60,384 bases of DNA from Lachnospiraceae bacterium (GCA_029008035.1 JAQXIY010000070.1:1-60384), one strand, 5' to 3'; counted from the stretch's first letter, positions 17,189 to 26,101 are shown. Notes: generated by a model not told the origin, from the letters alone. Numbers and translations: made by a program.

Positions 17189-17217
17189 ATTATAGCAAAG
17201 GGTTTATACCCTGTCAA
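17189..17217 (-). promoter_or_regulatory. Consensus sigma-A promoter of the NlpC/P60 gene
   Basis: Minus strand TTGACA (17212-17217), 17-nt spacer, TATAAT (17189-17194): both boxes perfect. A further WalR-like element, TGTAAC-N5-CGTAAA with one mismatch, lies upstream at 17260-17276, overlapping the end of trxB. Confidence 0.92.
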
Positions 17218-17271
17218 CCCTTTATCCAAGGCAAAAAATGGAATTTTCCGCCGTGATTTTTTACGAGTTTG

Positions 17272-18186
17272 TTACATTTCGTACAGATAACGCTCCACAG
17301 ATGTTACGGCATTGGCACCATCCGCGGTGGCTGTAATCACTTGACGCAATTGTTTGGTTCTGCAATCCCCCGCCACAAAGACGCCGGGCACATCCGTAAC
17401 GCCATCCTCTCCGGCCAAAATATATCCGGCTTCATCCATAGACGGAAGCCCCCGAATGCCCGAAGTGTTGGGAGCAATGCCCACGGCAATAAACACACCG
17501 TTCACATCCAACACTTCCCGTGTGTCTTTCTTCTTATTATATATAAGAAGATGTTCCACCATATCCTCACCCTGAATCTCTGACACAGTGGTATCCATGC
17601 ACAATGTAATGTTGTCTGTCTCCATCACCTGCTGTTGTAAGATTTTGGCGCCTCTGAATGCATCTCTTCTATGAATCAGGAACACTTCCTTACATCCTCT
17701 GGCCAAAAACAGTGCATCCTCCAATGCCACATCTCCACCACCCACAACTGCCACACTGCGGTTTCTAAAGAATGCTCCATCACAGGTTGCACAGTAGGAC
17801 ACTCCCATACCGCAAAGTTCATCCTCCCCGGTCACACCAAGCCTTCTATGGGAGGCTCCCATGGCAAGAATCACCGTCTTAGCCTCGTAAGTGTCTTTCG
17901 TAGTGTGCACTCTGTGAATTCCGTCTATATGCTCCAGTTCCGTCACATCTGCCGTGACAAATTCTGCCTGCTGTTCATCCGCATGGGCCCGCATCTTCTG
18001 TCCCAGTTCCATTCCGCTAATCTTAGGGAGTCCCGGATAGTTGTCCACCTCATAGGTATTCAAGATCTGCCCTCCGCTGAGAGGATTCTTCTCAATCACC
18101 AAGGTGTTCAATGCCGCTCTCTTTGCATAGATTGCCGAAGCCAATCCTGCTGGGCCGCTTCCTATAATAATAACGTCATACATCAT
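17272..18186 (-). CDS. trxB: Thioredoxin reductase
   Basis: At 304 residues this is the low-molecular-weight, flavin-dependent type. The FAD site GSGPAG is near residue 10, the redox pair is CATCDG near 136, the NAD(P)H site is VVGGGDVALEDALFLA and the second FAD motif is GVFVAGD. It reduces thioredoxin at the expense of NAD(P)H. I chose the ATG at 18186 (GAAAGGG eight bases upstream; the next codon is also ATG). A longer reading to 18252 would contain a 23-bp palindrome that is better seen as control DNA. No trxA is adjacent. Confidence 0.93.
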   Translation of the reverse strand: MMYDVIIIGSGPAGLASAIYAKRAALNTLVIEKNPLSGGQILNTYEVDNYPGLPKISGMELGQKMRAHADEQQAEFVTADVTELEHIDGIHRVHTTKDTYEAKTVILAMGASHRRLGVTGEDELCGMGVSYCATCDGAFFRNRSVAVVGGGDVALEDALFLARGCKEVFLIHRRDAFRGAKILQQQVMETDNITLCMDTTVSEIQGEDMVEHLLIYNKKKDTREVLDVNGVFIAVGIAPNTSGIRGLPSMDEAGYILAGEDGVTDVPGVFVAGDCRTKQLRQVITATADGANAVTSVERYLYEM

Positions 18187-18237
18187 TTCTTTTTCCCTTT
18201 CTATATTCTCATCTCCAGTTGTATAAGGACAGGCTGA

Positions 18238-18260
18238 TGTAAGGAAACACATTCCTTACA
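18238..18260. promoter_or_regulatory. Perfect palindrome in the trxB-yjfB intergenic region
   Basis: TGTAAGGAA and TTCCTTACA are exact complements around ACACA. The site lies between the divergent trxB and yjfB genes and could be an operator; the protein is unknown. Confidence 0.55.
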
Positions 18261-18277
18261 CCAGGTATAACATACAA

Positions 18278-18306
18278 TTGCGCTTTTCCTGATTCTATGG
18301 CATAAT
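18278..18306 (+). promoter_or_regulatory. Putative promoter of the YjfB-family gene
   Basis: TTGCGC and CATAAT are separated by 17 nt, about 40 nt upstream of the GTG start. No sigma-28 type motility promoter was recognised. Confidence 0.4.
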
Positions 18307-18343
18307 GAATACACAAAGAACAGGAAAGGAGGCAGATAACATC

Positions 18344-18547
18344 GTGAATATTCCACAAGTTTCCACGGGCATGATTGCCCAATCAGGTGCTTTACAGCAA
18401 GTAGGTATTGCTATGTTAGGCAAGCAGCTTGATACCGCCACCTCTAACGGTGCTATGTTGGCAGCTTCTCTGGCCTCTCTACCATCGCCTTCCCTGGAGG
18501 CTTCCGTGAATCCTAACCTGGGAGGTAATATCGACTTACGAGTATAG
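18344..18547 (+). CDS. YjfB family putative motility protein
   Basis: This short 67-residue protein begins VNIPQVSTGMIAQSGALQQVGIAMLGKQLDTA and ends in a Pro/Asn-rich tail. It matches the small YjfB family, often found in flagellated Firmicutes with little known of its role. The GTG start is preferred because AAAGGAGG lies 11 bases upstream; an ATG at 18305 overlaps the promoter. No other flagellar genes are near, so it stands alone. It ends before a strong terminator. Confidence 0.8.
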   Translation: MNIPQVSTGMIAQSGALQQVGIAMLGKQLDTATSNGAMLAASLASLPSPSLEASVNPNLGGNIDLRV

Positions 18548-18566
18548 CATACTTACTGTAAGCAGA

Positions 18567-18598
18567 AGAAAAGAACCTAATAGGTTCTTTTCTTTTTT
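18567..18598. terminator. Bidirectional terminator between the yjfB-like and ridA genes
   Basis: GAAAAGAACC and GGTTCTTTTC pair around TAATA, with T-rich DNA on the right and A-rich on the left, serving convergent genes. Confidence 0.88.
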
Positions 18599-18600
18599 GC

Positions 18601-18978
18601 TTATTTTGTTAATGCGATTGCTTCAATCTCAAGCATAACATCCTTGGGAAGTCTTGCGACCTCCACACAGCTGCGGCTTGGATATGGCTCACTGAAATAC
18701 TTTGCATACACTTCATTGATGGCAGCAAAATCATTCATCTCCTTGATAAACACTGTGGTTTTTACCACATTGCTCATATCAGTGCCTGCCGCCTCCAAGA
18801 GATTCCTCATATTAGAAAAGGCCTGTTCAGCCTGTGCCACAGACCCTTCCGGAATCTCACCGGTAGCAGGATTCACCGGAATAATGCCGGAGGTATATAC
18901 CATTCCGTTCACTTCGATTGCCTGTGAATATGGTCCAATAGCGGCCGGAGCCTTGTCAGTTGCAATTACTCTTTTCAT
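18601..18978 (-). CDS. ridA: RidA family reactive intermediate deaminase
   Basis: The 125-residue YjgF/YER057c/UK114-fold protein hydrolyses reactive enamine/imine intermediates released by PLP enzymes such as threonine dehydratase. Family residues are present: APAAIGPYSQA near the start, the active-site arginine in PYPSRSCVEV, and the C-terminal MLEIEAIAL. The ATG at 18978 follows GAGGGAG; an earlier one at 19002 has no ribosome site. It ends a run of six minus-strand genes that begins at the rhomboid gene. Confidence 0.94.
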   Translation of the reverse strand: MKRVIATDKAPAAIGPYSQAIEVNGMVYTSGIIPVNPATGEIPEGSVAQAEQAFSNMRNLLEAAGTDMSNVVKTTVFIKEMNDFAAINEVYAKYFSEPYPSRSCVEVARLPKDVMLEIEAIALTK

Positions 18979-19017
18979 TCTAATCTCCCTCTTTTCTATC
19001 AATTTAAATCTATCTTA

Positions 19018-19857
19018 TCACACTTTTCGAATCTTTCCATCGTTGATTGTGATTTTTCTCTCCTTGTACAGGCGGCCCACTGCCCGCTTGAATGCAGCTT
19101 TGCTCAATCCTGTCTCACGGAAAATAATCTCCGGCGTCGCTTTCTCCGTGAAAGGTAGCACGCCTGCATAGGAATCGATAATTTCCATCACCTTCCCGGC
19201 ATCGTCGTCCATCTGAAGGTATGCCTTTTTTCTCATGGAAATATCCAGCTTGCCATCTTCCTTGACTCCCATAACCTCTGCTGTGATTACATCTCCCAGC
19301 TTGAGATAAGAAACGTCCTCATGCTTGGGAAGCATGGCCGAATACCTGTCATCTACCGCCACAAAGGTTCCAAAATCATGTCCGAATTCATAAATGCGAC
19401 CTTCCACTTCATCCCCAATTTGATAGGGAGACTGTGACGACAGGTAGTGATATATCCCCTTGGTACTGGCACACAGGCGTTGACTCTTGTCGATATACAG
19501 CCGGACGAGAATCTCGTCTCCCTCCTGCACCTTTCTTGTCATCTCTTTATATGGAAGGAACAAATCCTTCTCTAATCCCCAATCCAAAAAGGCTCCAATT
19601 TTTCCCACCTCTTTTACCGTCAAAACCCCAATCTCATCTAAGAGCACCATTGGTCTTGTGGTGGTGGCAATCAAACGATCCTTGGAGTCCTTATACAAAA
19701 AGACCTCAAGTTCATCTCCAATCCCCACATTCTCCGGAACCTGCTTCTTGGGCAGAAGCACCCGCTCTGTGGCATCCGCCCCTGACTTCTCCCCCAGATA
19801 CACTCCAAAGTCCACTCTCTTTATCACCTGTAGGGTCTGCATACATCCTAATTTCAT
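19018..19857 (-). CDS. CvfB-like S1-domain RNA-binding protein
   Basis: The 279-residue protein has the CvfB/YitL layout: two N-terminal S1-like barrels (about residues 1-65 and 68-135), a third S1 domain (about 140-210, GDEVEGRIYEFGHDFGTFVAV) and a C-terminal winged helix (about 220-279). The Staphylococcus aureus relative binds RNA and affects virulence gene expression; here a general role in RNA handling is likely. The ATG at 19857 is chosen because GAGGAAG precedes it closely. It lies about 35 bp after the thioesterase gene. Confidence 0.9.
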   Translation of the reverse strand: MKLGCMQTLQVIKRVDFGVYLGEKSGADATERVLLPKKQVPENVGIGDELEVFLYKDSKDRLIATTTRPMVLLDEIGVLTVKEVGKIGAFLDWGLEKDLFLPYKEMTRKVQEGDEILVRLYIDKSQRLCASTKGIYHYLSSQSPYQIGDEVEGRIYEFGHDFGTFVAVDDRYSAMLPKHEDVSYLKLGDVITAEVMGVKEDGKLDISMRKKAYLQMDDDAGKVMEIIDSYAGVLPFTEKATPEIIFRETGLSKAAFKRAVGRLYKERKITINDGKIRKV

Positions 19858-19891
19858 ATCTTCCTCTTTCATAACTTATATATCTACGTTG

Positions 19892-20605
19892 CTAACCAAA
19901 CACACACTCTACTACGCAATAATCATCCCCGGCGCAGTCACATAAGCAGACCGTACAACCATCTTCTTTGTCCGCCACATAACAGTGAATTTCGTCACCA
20001 AGGACTGCTGCATTCTTGTAGGTAATGAACATCTCTTTCACTGATACCCGTGAGGAAATACAGGCCATAGCCGCAGCCATATAATTCACGTTATTCATAT
20101 GATGATTGGTGTCTAAGTGCATCTTTGCCACCGTAAAGACATCGCTCTCAGAGCCTTTGTCCTCCAGCGTAAGCTTTTTGCGCAAATCCCATTCACCTGG
20201 AAGCTGTGGTGATAACTCATATGCTTCTATCATCTTTGCCGGCAGACGGATTGGTTTCTTTGCCTCAATGTCCATAAGAATCCAGAGAGAATCCACTAAA
20301 ACCAGAGCTTCTCCCCCTTCCGTCTCAACCGTAAAGTTACGATAGCCCAGCATCCCACGAAACTGGTAGGGCCATGTCTTGACAACAATACAATCCCCCA
20401 CAGAGGGCAACGCTCCAAGAATCTTCACCTGATAAGATGTTACCATCCAGCCAATATGATTCTCCTTTAGATAGGAAAGCCCTATCCCCAGATCTTCCGC
20501 CTGCATTGTGCAACAATCTTGCAGATAATTCATCAGGCCCTGCATAGACAGCACGCCATTTTCATCCGCCTCGCTATATCTCACTCTACTTTTTAATTCA
20601 TACAT
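19892..20605 (-). CDS. Acyl-ACP thioesterase
   Basis: The 237-residue double hot-dog protein is of the FatA/FatB-like bacterial type. The first hot-dog covers about 1-130 (YSEADENGVLSMQGLMNYLQDC) and the second about 140-235. The catalytic block DTNHHMNNVNYM, with Asn and His near residues 165-170, is intact. It releases free fatty acids from acyl carrier protein in the cytoplasm. Such genes are frequent in gut Clostridia. It starts about 70 bp after the channel gene and may be cotranscribed. Confidence 0.93.
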   Translation of the reverse strand: MYELKSRVRYSEADENGVLSMQGLMNYLQDCCTMQAEDLGIGLSYLKENHIGWMVTSYQVKILGALPSVGDCIVVKTWPYQFRGMLGYRNFTVETEGGEALVLVDSLWILMDIEAKKPIRLPAKMIEAYELSPQLPGEWDLRKKLTLEDKGSESDVFTVAKMHLDTNHHMNNVNYMAAAMACISSRVSVKEMFITYKNAAVLGDEIHCYVADKEDGCTVCLCDCAGDDYCVVECVFG

Positions 20606-20676
20606 CTCACAATCCCTGCCTGAACTCTTAGAATATCCCTTTGTATCTATACTTCCATCAACTAAGGCCCATTATA

Positions 20677-21846
20677 TCACCTGCGGTCAAGAAGAACAAC
20701 GGTGTCCCGATACTGAAGCATGGTCTCCCCCGTCGGTGGAATTATGGTCTCTCCTCGTCGAATCATAATTACAAAGGAGAGCCGGGAAATATCAAGTTCT
20801 TTCACCCGCTTACCAATCCAGCCGTGATGTTCCTCCAGTGTAATCTCATGGATGTCGGAAGCCACTTCCCGGTTGCTGGTGGTGGCCAAAAGCAGACTGT
20901 CTCCTGCCTCCAGAGAGATTCCGGCATAGGGAGTCAACATATCCTCTCCACGTAGAACCACCGCCGCATACAGGCCCTCCGGCAAAGCCAATTCCTGTAA
21001 CTTCTTGCCTACAAACGGATGCGTATGGCCAATATCCAAGATGACAAAGTCGTCGTTTCGTTGTGAATAGGTTCCCATCTTAATCTTGGAGTAGTATTCC
21101 ACAAATCCCGCACTGATAATACCGGTAGGAATGGCCACCATACCTACTCCTAGGAAAGCAAATACAATTGCCATAATCCTTCCACCTATGGTGATGGGGT
21201 AGATATCGCCGTATCCCACCGTAAGCAAGGTAGAAACCGACCACCAAATCCCGGAAAAGGCGTTGGAAAAATTCTCCGGTTGCGCTTCGTGTTCCAAACT
21301 ATACATACACAAGGACGACATAAACATCAGCATAAGAATCAAAGCCACCGAGGAAATGATTTGATCTCGCTTGTCTCGCAAAACGTCTGTAATCACATTA
21401 AAGGCGTCATAGGACGTATTCAATCGAAACAGCCGAAGAATACGAATCACACGCAGCATCTTCAATGCCACGAATCCGTTGGAAAACAAAAATGGAACAA
21501 AGAAGGAAACGATGGTGAGCAAATCCACAATTCCATAGAAGGAAACCACAAAGGATATGGTTGCCCTCCACGCCGTCTTGTCCGGGTAAAGATATTCTGC
21601 TGTCCAGAGACGCAACAGATATTCCACCAGAAAAATAATAATGGTTACAAATTCAATCACAGCCAGAAAGGGCCTGATAGCCGCCAATTCATCAAAGGTC
21701 TGTAGAAATGTTACCCCAATGCTCAAGAGAATCAATACAGAGATCACCACATCAAAGGTGGTACTAATCAAATCTGTCTTGTTTCCAATCTGAATCACAT
21801 CAAAGATTCTCTTCTTTACAGAACTACTTCGTCTCACATTATCCAT
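20677..21846 (-). CDS. Voltage-gated-type potassium channel with TrkA-C domains
   Basis: The 389-residue protein has six transmembrane helices in about residues 30-255. They include an Arg-rich S4-like segment (MLRVIRILRLFRL, about 128-140) and the selectivity filter TVGYGD before the last helix. The cytoplasmic C-terminus (about 265-389) holds two TrkA-C (RCK_C) type folds, likely ligand-binding (c-di-AMP is one known ligand of this domain). It probably conducts K+ to set membrane potential. The sensor charges are clear in sequence; true voltage gating is not shown. It follows the FNT gene by 14 bp. Confidence 0.9.
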   Translation of the reverse strand: MDNVRRSSSVKKRIFDVIQIGNKTDLISTTFDVVISVLILLSIGVTFLQTFDELAAIRPFLAVIEFVTIIIFLVEYLLRLWTAEYLYPDKTAWRATISFVVSFYGIVDLLTIVSFFVPFLFSNGFVALKMLRVIRILRLFRLNTSYDAFNVITDVLRDKRDQIISSVALILMLMFMSSLCMYSLEHEAQPENFSNAFSGIWWSVSTLLTVGYGDIYPITIGGRIMAIVFAFLGVGMVAIPTGIISAGFVEYYSKIKMGTYSQRNDDFVILDIGHTHPFVGKKLQELALPEGLYAAVVLRGEDMLTPYAGISLEAGDSLLLATTSNREVASDIHEITLEEHHGWIGKRVKELDISRLSFVIMIRRGETIIPPTGETMLQYRDTVVLLDRR

Positions 21847-21860
21847 TTTCCGTCTCCATA

Positions 21861-22487
21861 CTATGCAACATACTTGTCTGCCATAAGTTTGACTTGTGGA
21901 ATCAACATTCCACCAATACTATTTCCCAGGGTCATAAGTAAGATATAGCCAAATGCCTTCCCGGACCAGGCATGTCCCATACTAAAGTAAAACATATTGG
22001 CGATACAGTGTTCAAACCCACAGAGAATAAACACACTGACACAGAGAAATAGAATCAAAGGATTCTTGGTTTCCCTAAATCCATCCACCGCCACAAACAT
22101 CAAGACACCGCAAAAAATTGCAAGAATCAATGCGCTAATCACGGACTGTTCCAATTTGGCGGCGCTGACTTTTGCCGCCACTTCACTGAGTGAAGAAAGT
22201 TTAGAGCACTGCATTCCCATTGCCCCCAACCAGGTTCCTGCCAGATTTCCGAGCCAGGTAAAAAGCAATACCGGCAAATATCCAATCTTGTCTTCCACCG
22301 TTGCCAGATATCCAATCTTACCTGTGTACAGAAACAGACCATTTAACACAATGATATAGAGACCCACTGTAAAGAACAGCGCCCCCAATATCTTATTCTC
22401 CGTTCCCAGAAAAATACAACCTCCTATGGAAATTGCTAATCCCGCCAATACTGCCAGGAAAAACACACTGATACATTTCTTGCCCAT
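21861..22487 (-). CDS. Formate/nitrite transporter (FNT) family channel
   Basis: The 208-residue integral membrane protein has about six helices and the FNT aquaporin-like fold. Recognisable parts are GLAISIGGCIFL in helix 1, LNGLFLYTGKIGYL, the TWLGNLAGTWLGA turn and CGFEHCIANMF, which carries the pore histidine. It passes small monovalent anions such as formate, nitrite, lactate or hydrosulfide; which one is unknown. At 208 residues it is shorter than the usual 250-280. The ATG at 22487 follows AAGGAG; the upstream extension would overlap the rhomboid gene. Confidence 0.88.
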   Translation of the reverse strand: MGKKCISVFFLAVLAGLAISIGGCIFLGTENKILGALFFTVGLYIIVLNGLFLYTGKIGYLATVEDKIGYLPVLLFTWLGNLAGTWLGAMGMQCSKLSSLSEVAAKVSAAKLEQSVISALILAIFCGVLMFVAVDGFRETKNPLILFLCVSVFILCGFEHCIANMFYFSMGHAWSGKAFGYILLMTLGNSIGGMLIPQVKLMADKYVA

Positions 22488-22491
22488 ACTT

Positions 22492-23070
22492 CTATCTCCT
22501 TTTCTTTCTTCGGTTAGCAACGTAGCCCACAACAGCACCGATAATACCTCCCACAATGTGGGCCATCTGAGATACGTTATCCGTAACAGCCACGCCTTGA
22601 ATCACCTGTTGTCCTATATAAATGGCAGCCACGATGATAAAGGTCAAGGGAACCTCTCCCTCTCGAAATCCCGTAAAGGATGCCATTAGAATAAAAGCAA
22701 ATACCACGCCGCTGGCACCGCACAGTGCTACGTGGGGAAAAAATATGTAATTAATCAATCCGGTAGCCAGGGCAGTGATTCCAATCACCATCATCAAAGC
22801 CTTGGAGTGATACTTTTCCTCCAACATGGGCCCCAGCAAAAGCACATATCCCATATTGCCGAGAAAATGTTCCCAGCCGGCATGCCCAAACACATGGGTT
22901 ACAAAGCGCAGATATGTAAGGGGATCTCGCAGAGAGGAATGATAGGTCATAAACAAAAGTTCATTGCTCCTCCCATTGGTCCAGCCATTTACCAGGGTAG
23001 CCAGAAAGCATATGGATACAAATCCCAGAATCACCGGCGCATTAAATGTTATTTTTAATTTGCTCTTCAT
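22492..23070 (-). CDS. Rhomboid family intramembrane serine protease
   Basis: The 192-residue membrane protein has six predicted helices. The catalytic serine lies in CGASGVVFA near residue 119 and the histidine in MAHIVGGIIGA near residue 170. The L1-loop region includes FVTHVFGHAGWEHFLGNM with the conserved His and Asn. It cleaves transmembrane segments of other proteins; targets are unknown. It leads the six-gene minus-strand run to ridA and ends five bases from the FNT start. The start is taken as the only in-frame ATG near the boundary; the ribosome site (GGAGGTG) is good. Confidence 0.93.
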   Translation of the reverse strand: MKSKLKITFNAPVILGFVSICFLATLVNGWTNGRSNELLFMTYHSSLRDPLTYLRFVTHVFGHAGWEHFLGNMGYVLLLGPMLEEKYHSKALMMVIGITALATGLINYIFFPHVALCGASGVVFAFILMASFTGFREGEVPLTFIIVAAIYIGQQVIQGVAVTDNVSQMAHIVGGIIGAVVGYVANRRKKRR

Positions 23071-23132
23071 CTTGCACCTCCAAAATCGTCAGGCTTCATT
23101 ATACCATAAAGGCGTCTGACGGGCGAACATAT

Positions 23133-24539
23133 TTATGTTTCCTGTTCCAAAAGTTTACGAATGCAAAGAAGCGCTTCTTCCAGTCCTTCCACATCCATAT
23201 TGGAGTAGTTTAAGATGAATTGGTGTCCATTTTTCGCCTCTCCCGTCATCTGAAAATCTGTCAATGCTTTCATTTTAATGCCCTGTTCTCTCAGATGTTC
23301 CTCCATTTCTCTGTCAGACATTTTGGTTGCCAGTTCCAGGACAAAATGTAATCCCGAATCATTTTCCATCACCCGACACTCTCCCGGCAAAAATGTTCTA
23401 TCAATGATTTCCATGATGCGTGTTCGCATTCTTCCGTAGTGCAGACGCATTCGATTGATGTGCTTCTCAAAATATCCCCGCCGGATAAATGCCGCTAAGG
23501 TATACTGCTCAAAAGTGGGAACCGTGCATGCATAAAAAGACAACTTTTGATAAAACGCCTTGGCCAGATGCTCCGGCAAAACCATGTAGCTGATGCGAAT
23601 GGTGGATGTGAGAGATTTTGAAAAGGTATTCATATAAATCACCTTTTCACAGGCATCTATGGCAAAAAGAGGCGGAATGGGCTTGCCCTTTAACCGAAAC
23701 TCACTGTCGTAATCATCCTCAATAATGTAGCGTTCCTCCACCTCATTGGCCCATGCCAGCAATTCATAACGGCGGCTGGCCGGCATGGTAATCCCGGTGG
23801 GAAAATGATGGGTAGGACTCACATGCGCCACCTGAGCCATTTGGCATCGGAGATCATCAACCACAATCCCCTCCCGGTCCATTGCTGCGTAGACACATGT
23901 GGCCCCATTGCTCTCATAAATCTTAGGCACCTTGTCGTAGCCGGGGTTTTCCACACAATATACCTTATCCCGGCCCAAAAGTTGAATCAGCAGTCCGTAC
24001 AAATATTCAGTCCCCGCCCCCACAATAATCTGATTGGGATCAACAGCCATGCCACGAAAGGAAGACAGATGCCCGGCAATGGCCTGACGCAGTTCCAAAA
24101 CACCTCCGCAGAACGGCACCTGCAGTAATTCCCTTTCCTTCACGGAGATGGTCTCCCGCATCAGTTTTGCCCAGATGGAAAACGGGAAATTTTCCGGTTC
24201 TGTGCGATTCGAGGAAAAATCAAACCTCCACTCCTCCCTTTTCTCCGGAACCTGAATGTGCAAATCCGCCGGAGCAGGTGGTCTTATTTTCCCCACATCG
24301 GATAAATTGGCCACATAGTATCCTTTCTTAGGCAAGGCGTACACATACCCCTCTCCCATCAACTGGTCATATGCATTTTCCACCGTAATGGTACTAACGC
24401 CCATATGTTTTGCCAGCATCCTTTTGGATGGAAGCTTCTCTCCGGAGGACAATTTCCCTTGGAGAATATCCTGTTTTATGTGTTGGTATAACTTTTGGTA
24501 AAGAGGTCCTTTCCCTCGGGACAAATCATAAGATAGCAT
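23133..24539 (-). CDS. pdxR: MocR-type regulator of vitamin B6 synthesis, PdxR
   Basis: The 468-residue fusion has an N-terminal GntR winged helix (about 1-75, with GEKLPSKRMLAKHMGVSTITVENAY) joined to a type I aminotransferase-like domain (about 105-465). That domain binds PLP as effector through the lysine in YMNTFSKSLTST. It is transcribed away from pdxST across 106 bp, the typical PdxR arrangement, where it activates pdxST when PLP is low. The intervening region has a TATAAT facing pdxS but no good -35, as expected for an activated promoter. Confidence 0.92.
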   Translation of the reverse strand: MLSYDLSRGKGPLYQKLYQHIKQDILQGKLSSGEKLPSKRMLAKHMGVSTITVENAYDQLMGEGYVYALPKKGYYVANLSDVGKIRPPAPADLHIQVPEKREEWRFDFSSNRTEPENFPFSIWAKLMRETISVKERELLQVPFCGGVLELRQAIAGHLSSFRGMAVDPNQIIVGAGTEYLYGLLIQLLGRDKVYCVENPGYDKVPKIYESNGATCVYAAMDREGIVVDDLRCQMAQVAHVSPTHHFPTGITMPASRRYELLAWANEVEERYIIEDDYDSEFRLKGKPIPPLFAIDACEKVIYMNTFSKSLTSTIRISYMVLPEHLAKAFYQKLSFYACTVPTFEQYTLAAFIRRGYFEKHINRMRLHYGRMRTRIMEIIDRTFLPGECRVMENDSGLHFVLELATKMSDREMEEHLREQGIKMKALTDFQMTGEAKNGHQFILNYSNMDVEGLEEALLCIRKLLEQET

Positions 24540-24645
24540 ACTTCGCTCCTTTTATCTGGCATCTGAAAAATTATCAAAATGAATATTTTTATAATATCAG
24601 TTTAGGGGTAACATTGCAATAAAAGAAAAAACGCAGGAGGTTATC

Positions 24646-25518
24646 ATGAATACACAATACGAATTGAACAAAGGGTTAGCACAAATGTTAAAAGGCGGCG
24701 TTATTATGGACGTGACAACACCGGAGCAGGCAAGAATTGCCGAGGCTGCCGGCGCATGCGCAGTTATGGCCTTAGAGCGCATCCCGGCAGACATCCGAGC
24801 TGCCGGTGGGGTTTCCCGTATGAGTGATCCCAAAATGATCAAAGGTATTCAGGAAGCTGTCAGCATACCGGTTATGGCAAAATGCCGCATCGGACATTTT
24901 GCCGAGGCTCAGATTCTGGAAGCCATAGAGATAGATTATATCGACGAGTCAGAGGTGTTATCTCCGGCAGATGATTTGTACCATATTAATAAGAGAGATT
25001 TTAAAGTTCCTTTTGTCTGCGGTGCCAGGGACTTGGGCGAAGCTCTTCGCCGTATTAACGAGGGGGCTTCTATGATTCGAACCAAGGGGGAACCGGGAAC
25101 CGGCGATGTGGTCCAGGCAGTGCGTCATATGAGAAAAATCAACAGTGAAATTGCCAGAGTGGCCTCTCTTCGAGAAGATGAGTTGTTTGAGGCAGCCAAA
25201 GAACTTCAGGTGCCTTATTCCCTGGTGTAATATGTGCATGATAAAAATAAACTTCCGGTAGTAAATTTTGCGGCAGGCGGAGTGGCTACACCGGCAGACG
25301 CAGCTCTCTTAATGCAACTGGGAGCAGAGGGTGTATTCGTAGGTTCCGGTATTTTCAAGTCCGGCGATCCTGCCAAGAGAGCCAATGCCATTGTAAAAGC
25401 CGTAACCAACTACAAGGATGCCAAGTTAATTGCTGAGCTCTCCGAGGACTTGGGAGAAGCTATGGTCGGTATTAATGAAAACGAGATTAAAATCATTATG
25501 GAAGAACGAGGACAATAA
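24646..25518 (+). pseudogene. pdxS: Pyridoxal 5'-phosphate synthase lyase subunit PdxS, interrupted by an in-frame stop
   Basis: One continuous frame encodes a full PdxS of about 290 residues, broken by TAA at 25228-25230. The upstream part (194 residues) holds the catalytic Asp of [11 protein letters not shown] and both lysines that carry intermediates (MAKCRIGHF and IRTKGEPG). The downstream part holds the phosphate-binding segments [15 protein letters not shown] and [11 protein letters not shown]. The stop stands where the family has Lys (LVKYVHD-like), one base change from AAA. GTG at 25234 follows at once and could restart translation to make a split enzyme. Ribosome site AGGAGG at the first ATG. 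Pseudogene, split gene and sequencing error are all open. Confidence 0.85.
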
Positions 25519-25522
25519 ACAG

Positions 25523-26101
25523 ATGAAAATAGGTATCTTAGCCGTTCAGGGGGCATTTATAGAGCACGAAAGAATGTTGCAGTCTCTGGGATGTGATTGC
25601 GTAGAAATTCGACAGAAATCCGACTTGTGCCGACTGGACGGCCTGGTGTTACCCGGAGGTGAAAGTACCGTGCAGGGAAGACTTTTGCGGGAACTGGATT
25701 TGTTTGAGCCTATAAAAGAGATGATACAGAATGGTCTGCCCGTGCTGGCCACCTGCGCAGGATTGATTCTCCTGGCCGAAGACATCAGCAACGATTCTGA
25801 CAGGCATTTTCAGACCTTACCTGTCACCGTAAAAAGGAATGCCTACGGTCGACAGCTTGGAAGCTTTGTCACCCGGGCATCCCTTGGTAGACTTGATTCT
25901 TTTGAAATGGTTTTTATCCGGGCGCCTTACATTGAATGGGCTGCGCCGGATGTGGAGATTCTATCCACCATAGATGAACACATCGTTGGTGTAAAATATA
26001 AAAATCAGATTGGTCTGGCTTTTCACCCTGAACTGAGCTGTGATAAGCGGCTTCACGAATCTTTTGTCAAGTTATGCCAATCAATGGGCTCATCCTTATA
26101 A
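25523..26101 (+). CDS. pdxT: Pyridoxal 5'-phosphate synthase glutaminase subunit
   Basis: This 192-residue class I glutamine amidotransferase supplies ammonia to PdxS. Family sites are present: GILAVQGAF at the N-terminus, LPGGEST near residue 46, nucleophile Cys in LATCAGLILLA near 78, and the catalytic His-x-Glu in FHPELS near the C-terminus. The ATG at 25523 is four bases past the pdxS stop; a longer reading would overlap pdxS. Its intactness beside a broken pdxS argues for a recent lesion or for reinitiation. Its 3' end overlaps the opposing acetyltransferase gene by 49 bp. Confidence 0.95.
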   Translation: MKIGILAVQGAFIEHERMLQSLGCDCVEIRQKSDLCRLDGLVLPGGESTVQGRLLRELDLFEPIKEMIQNGLPVLATCAGLILLAEDISNDSDRHFQTLPVTVKRNAYGRQLGSFVTRASLGRLDSFEMVFIRAPYIEWAAPDVEILSTIDEHIVGVKYKNQIGLAFHPELSCDKRLHESFVKLCQSMGSSL

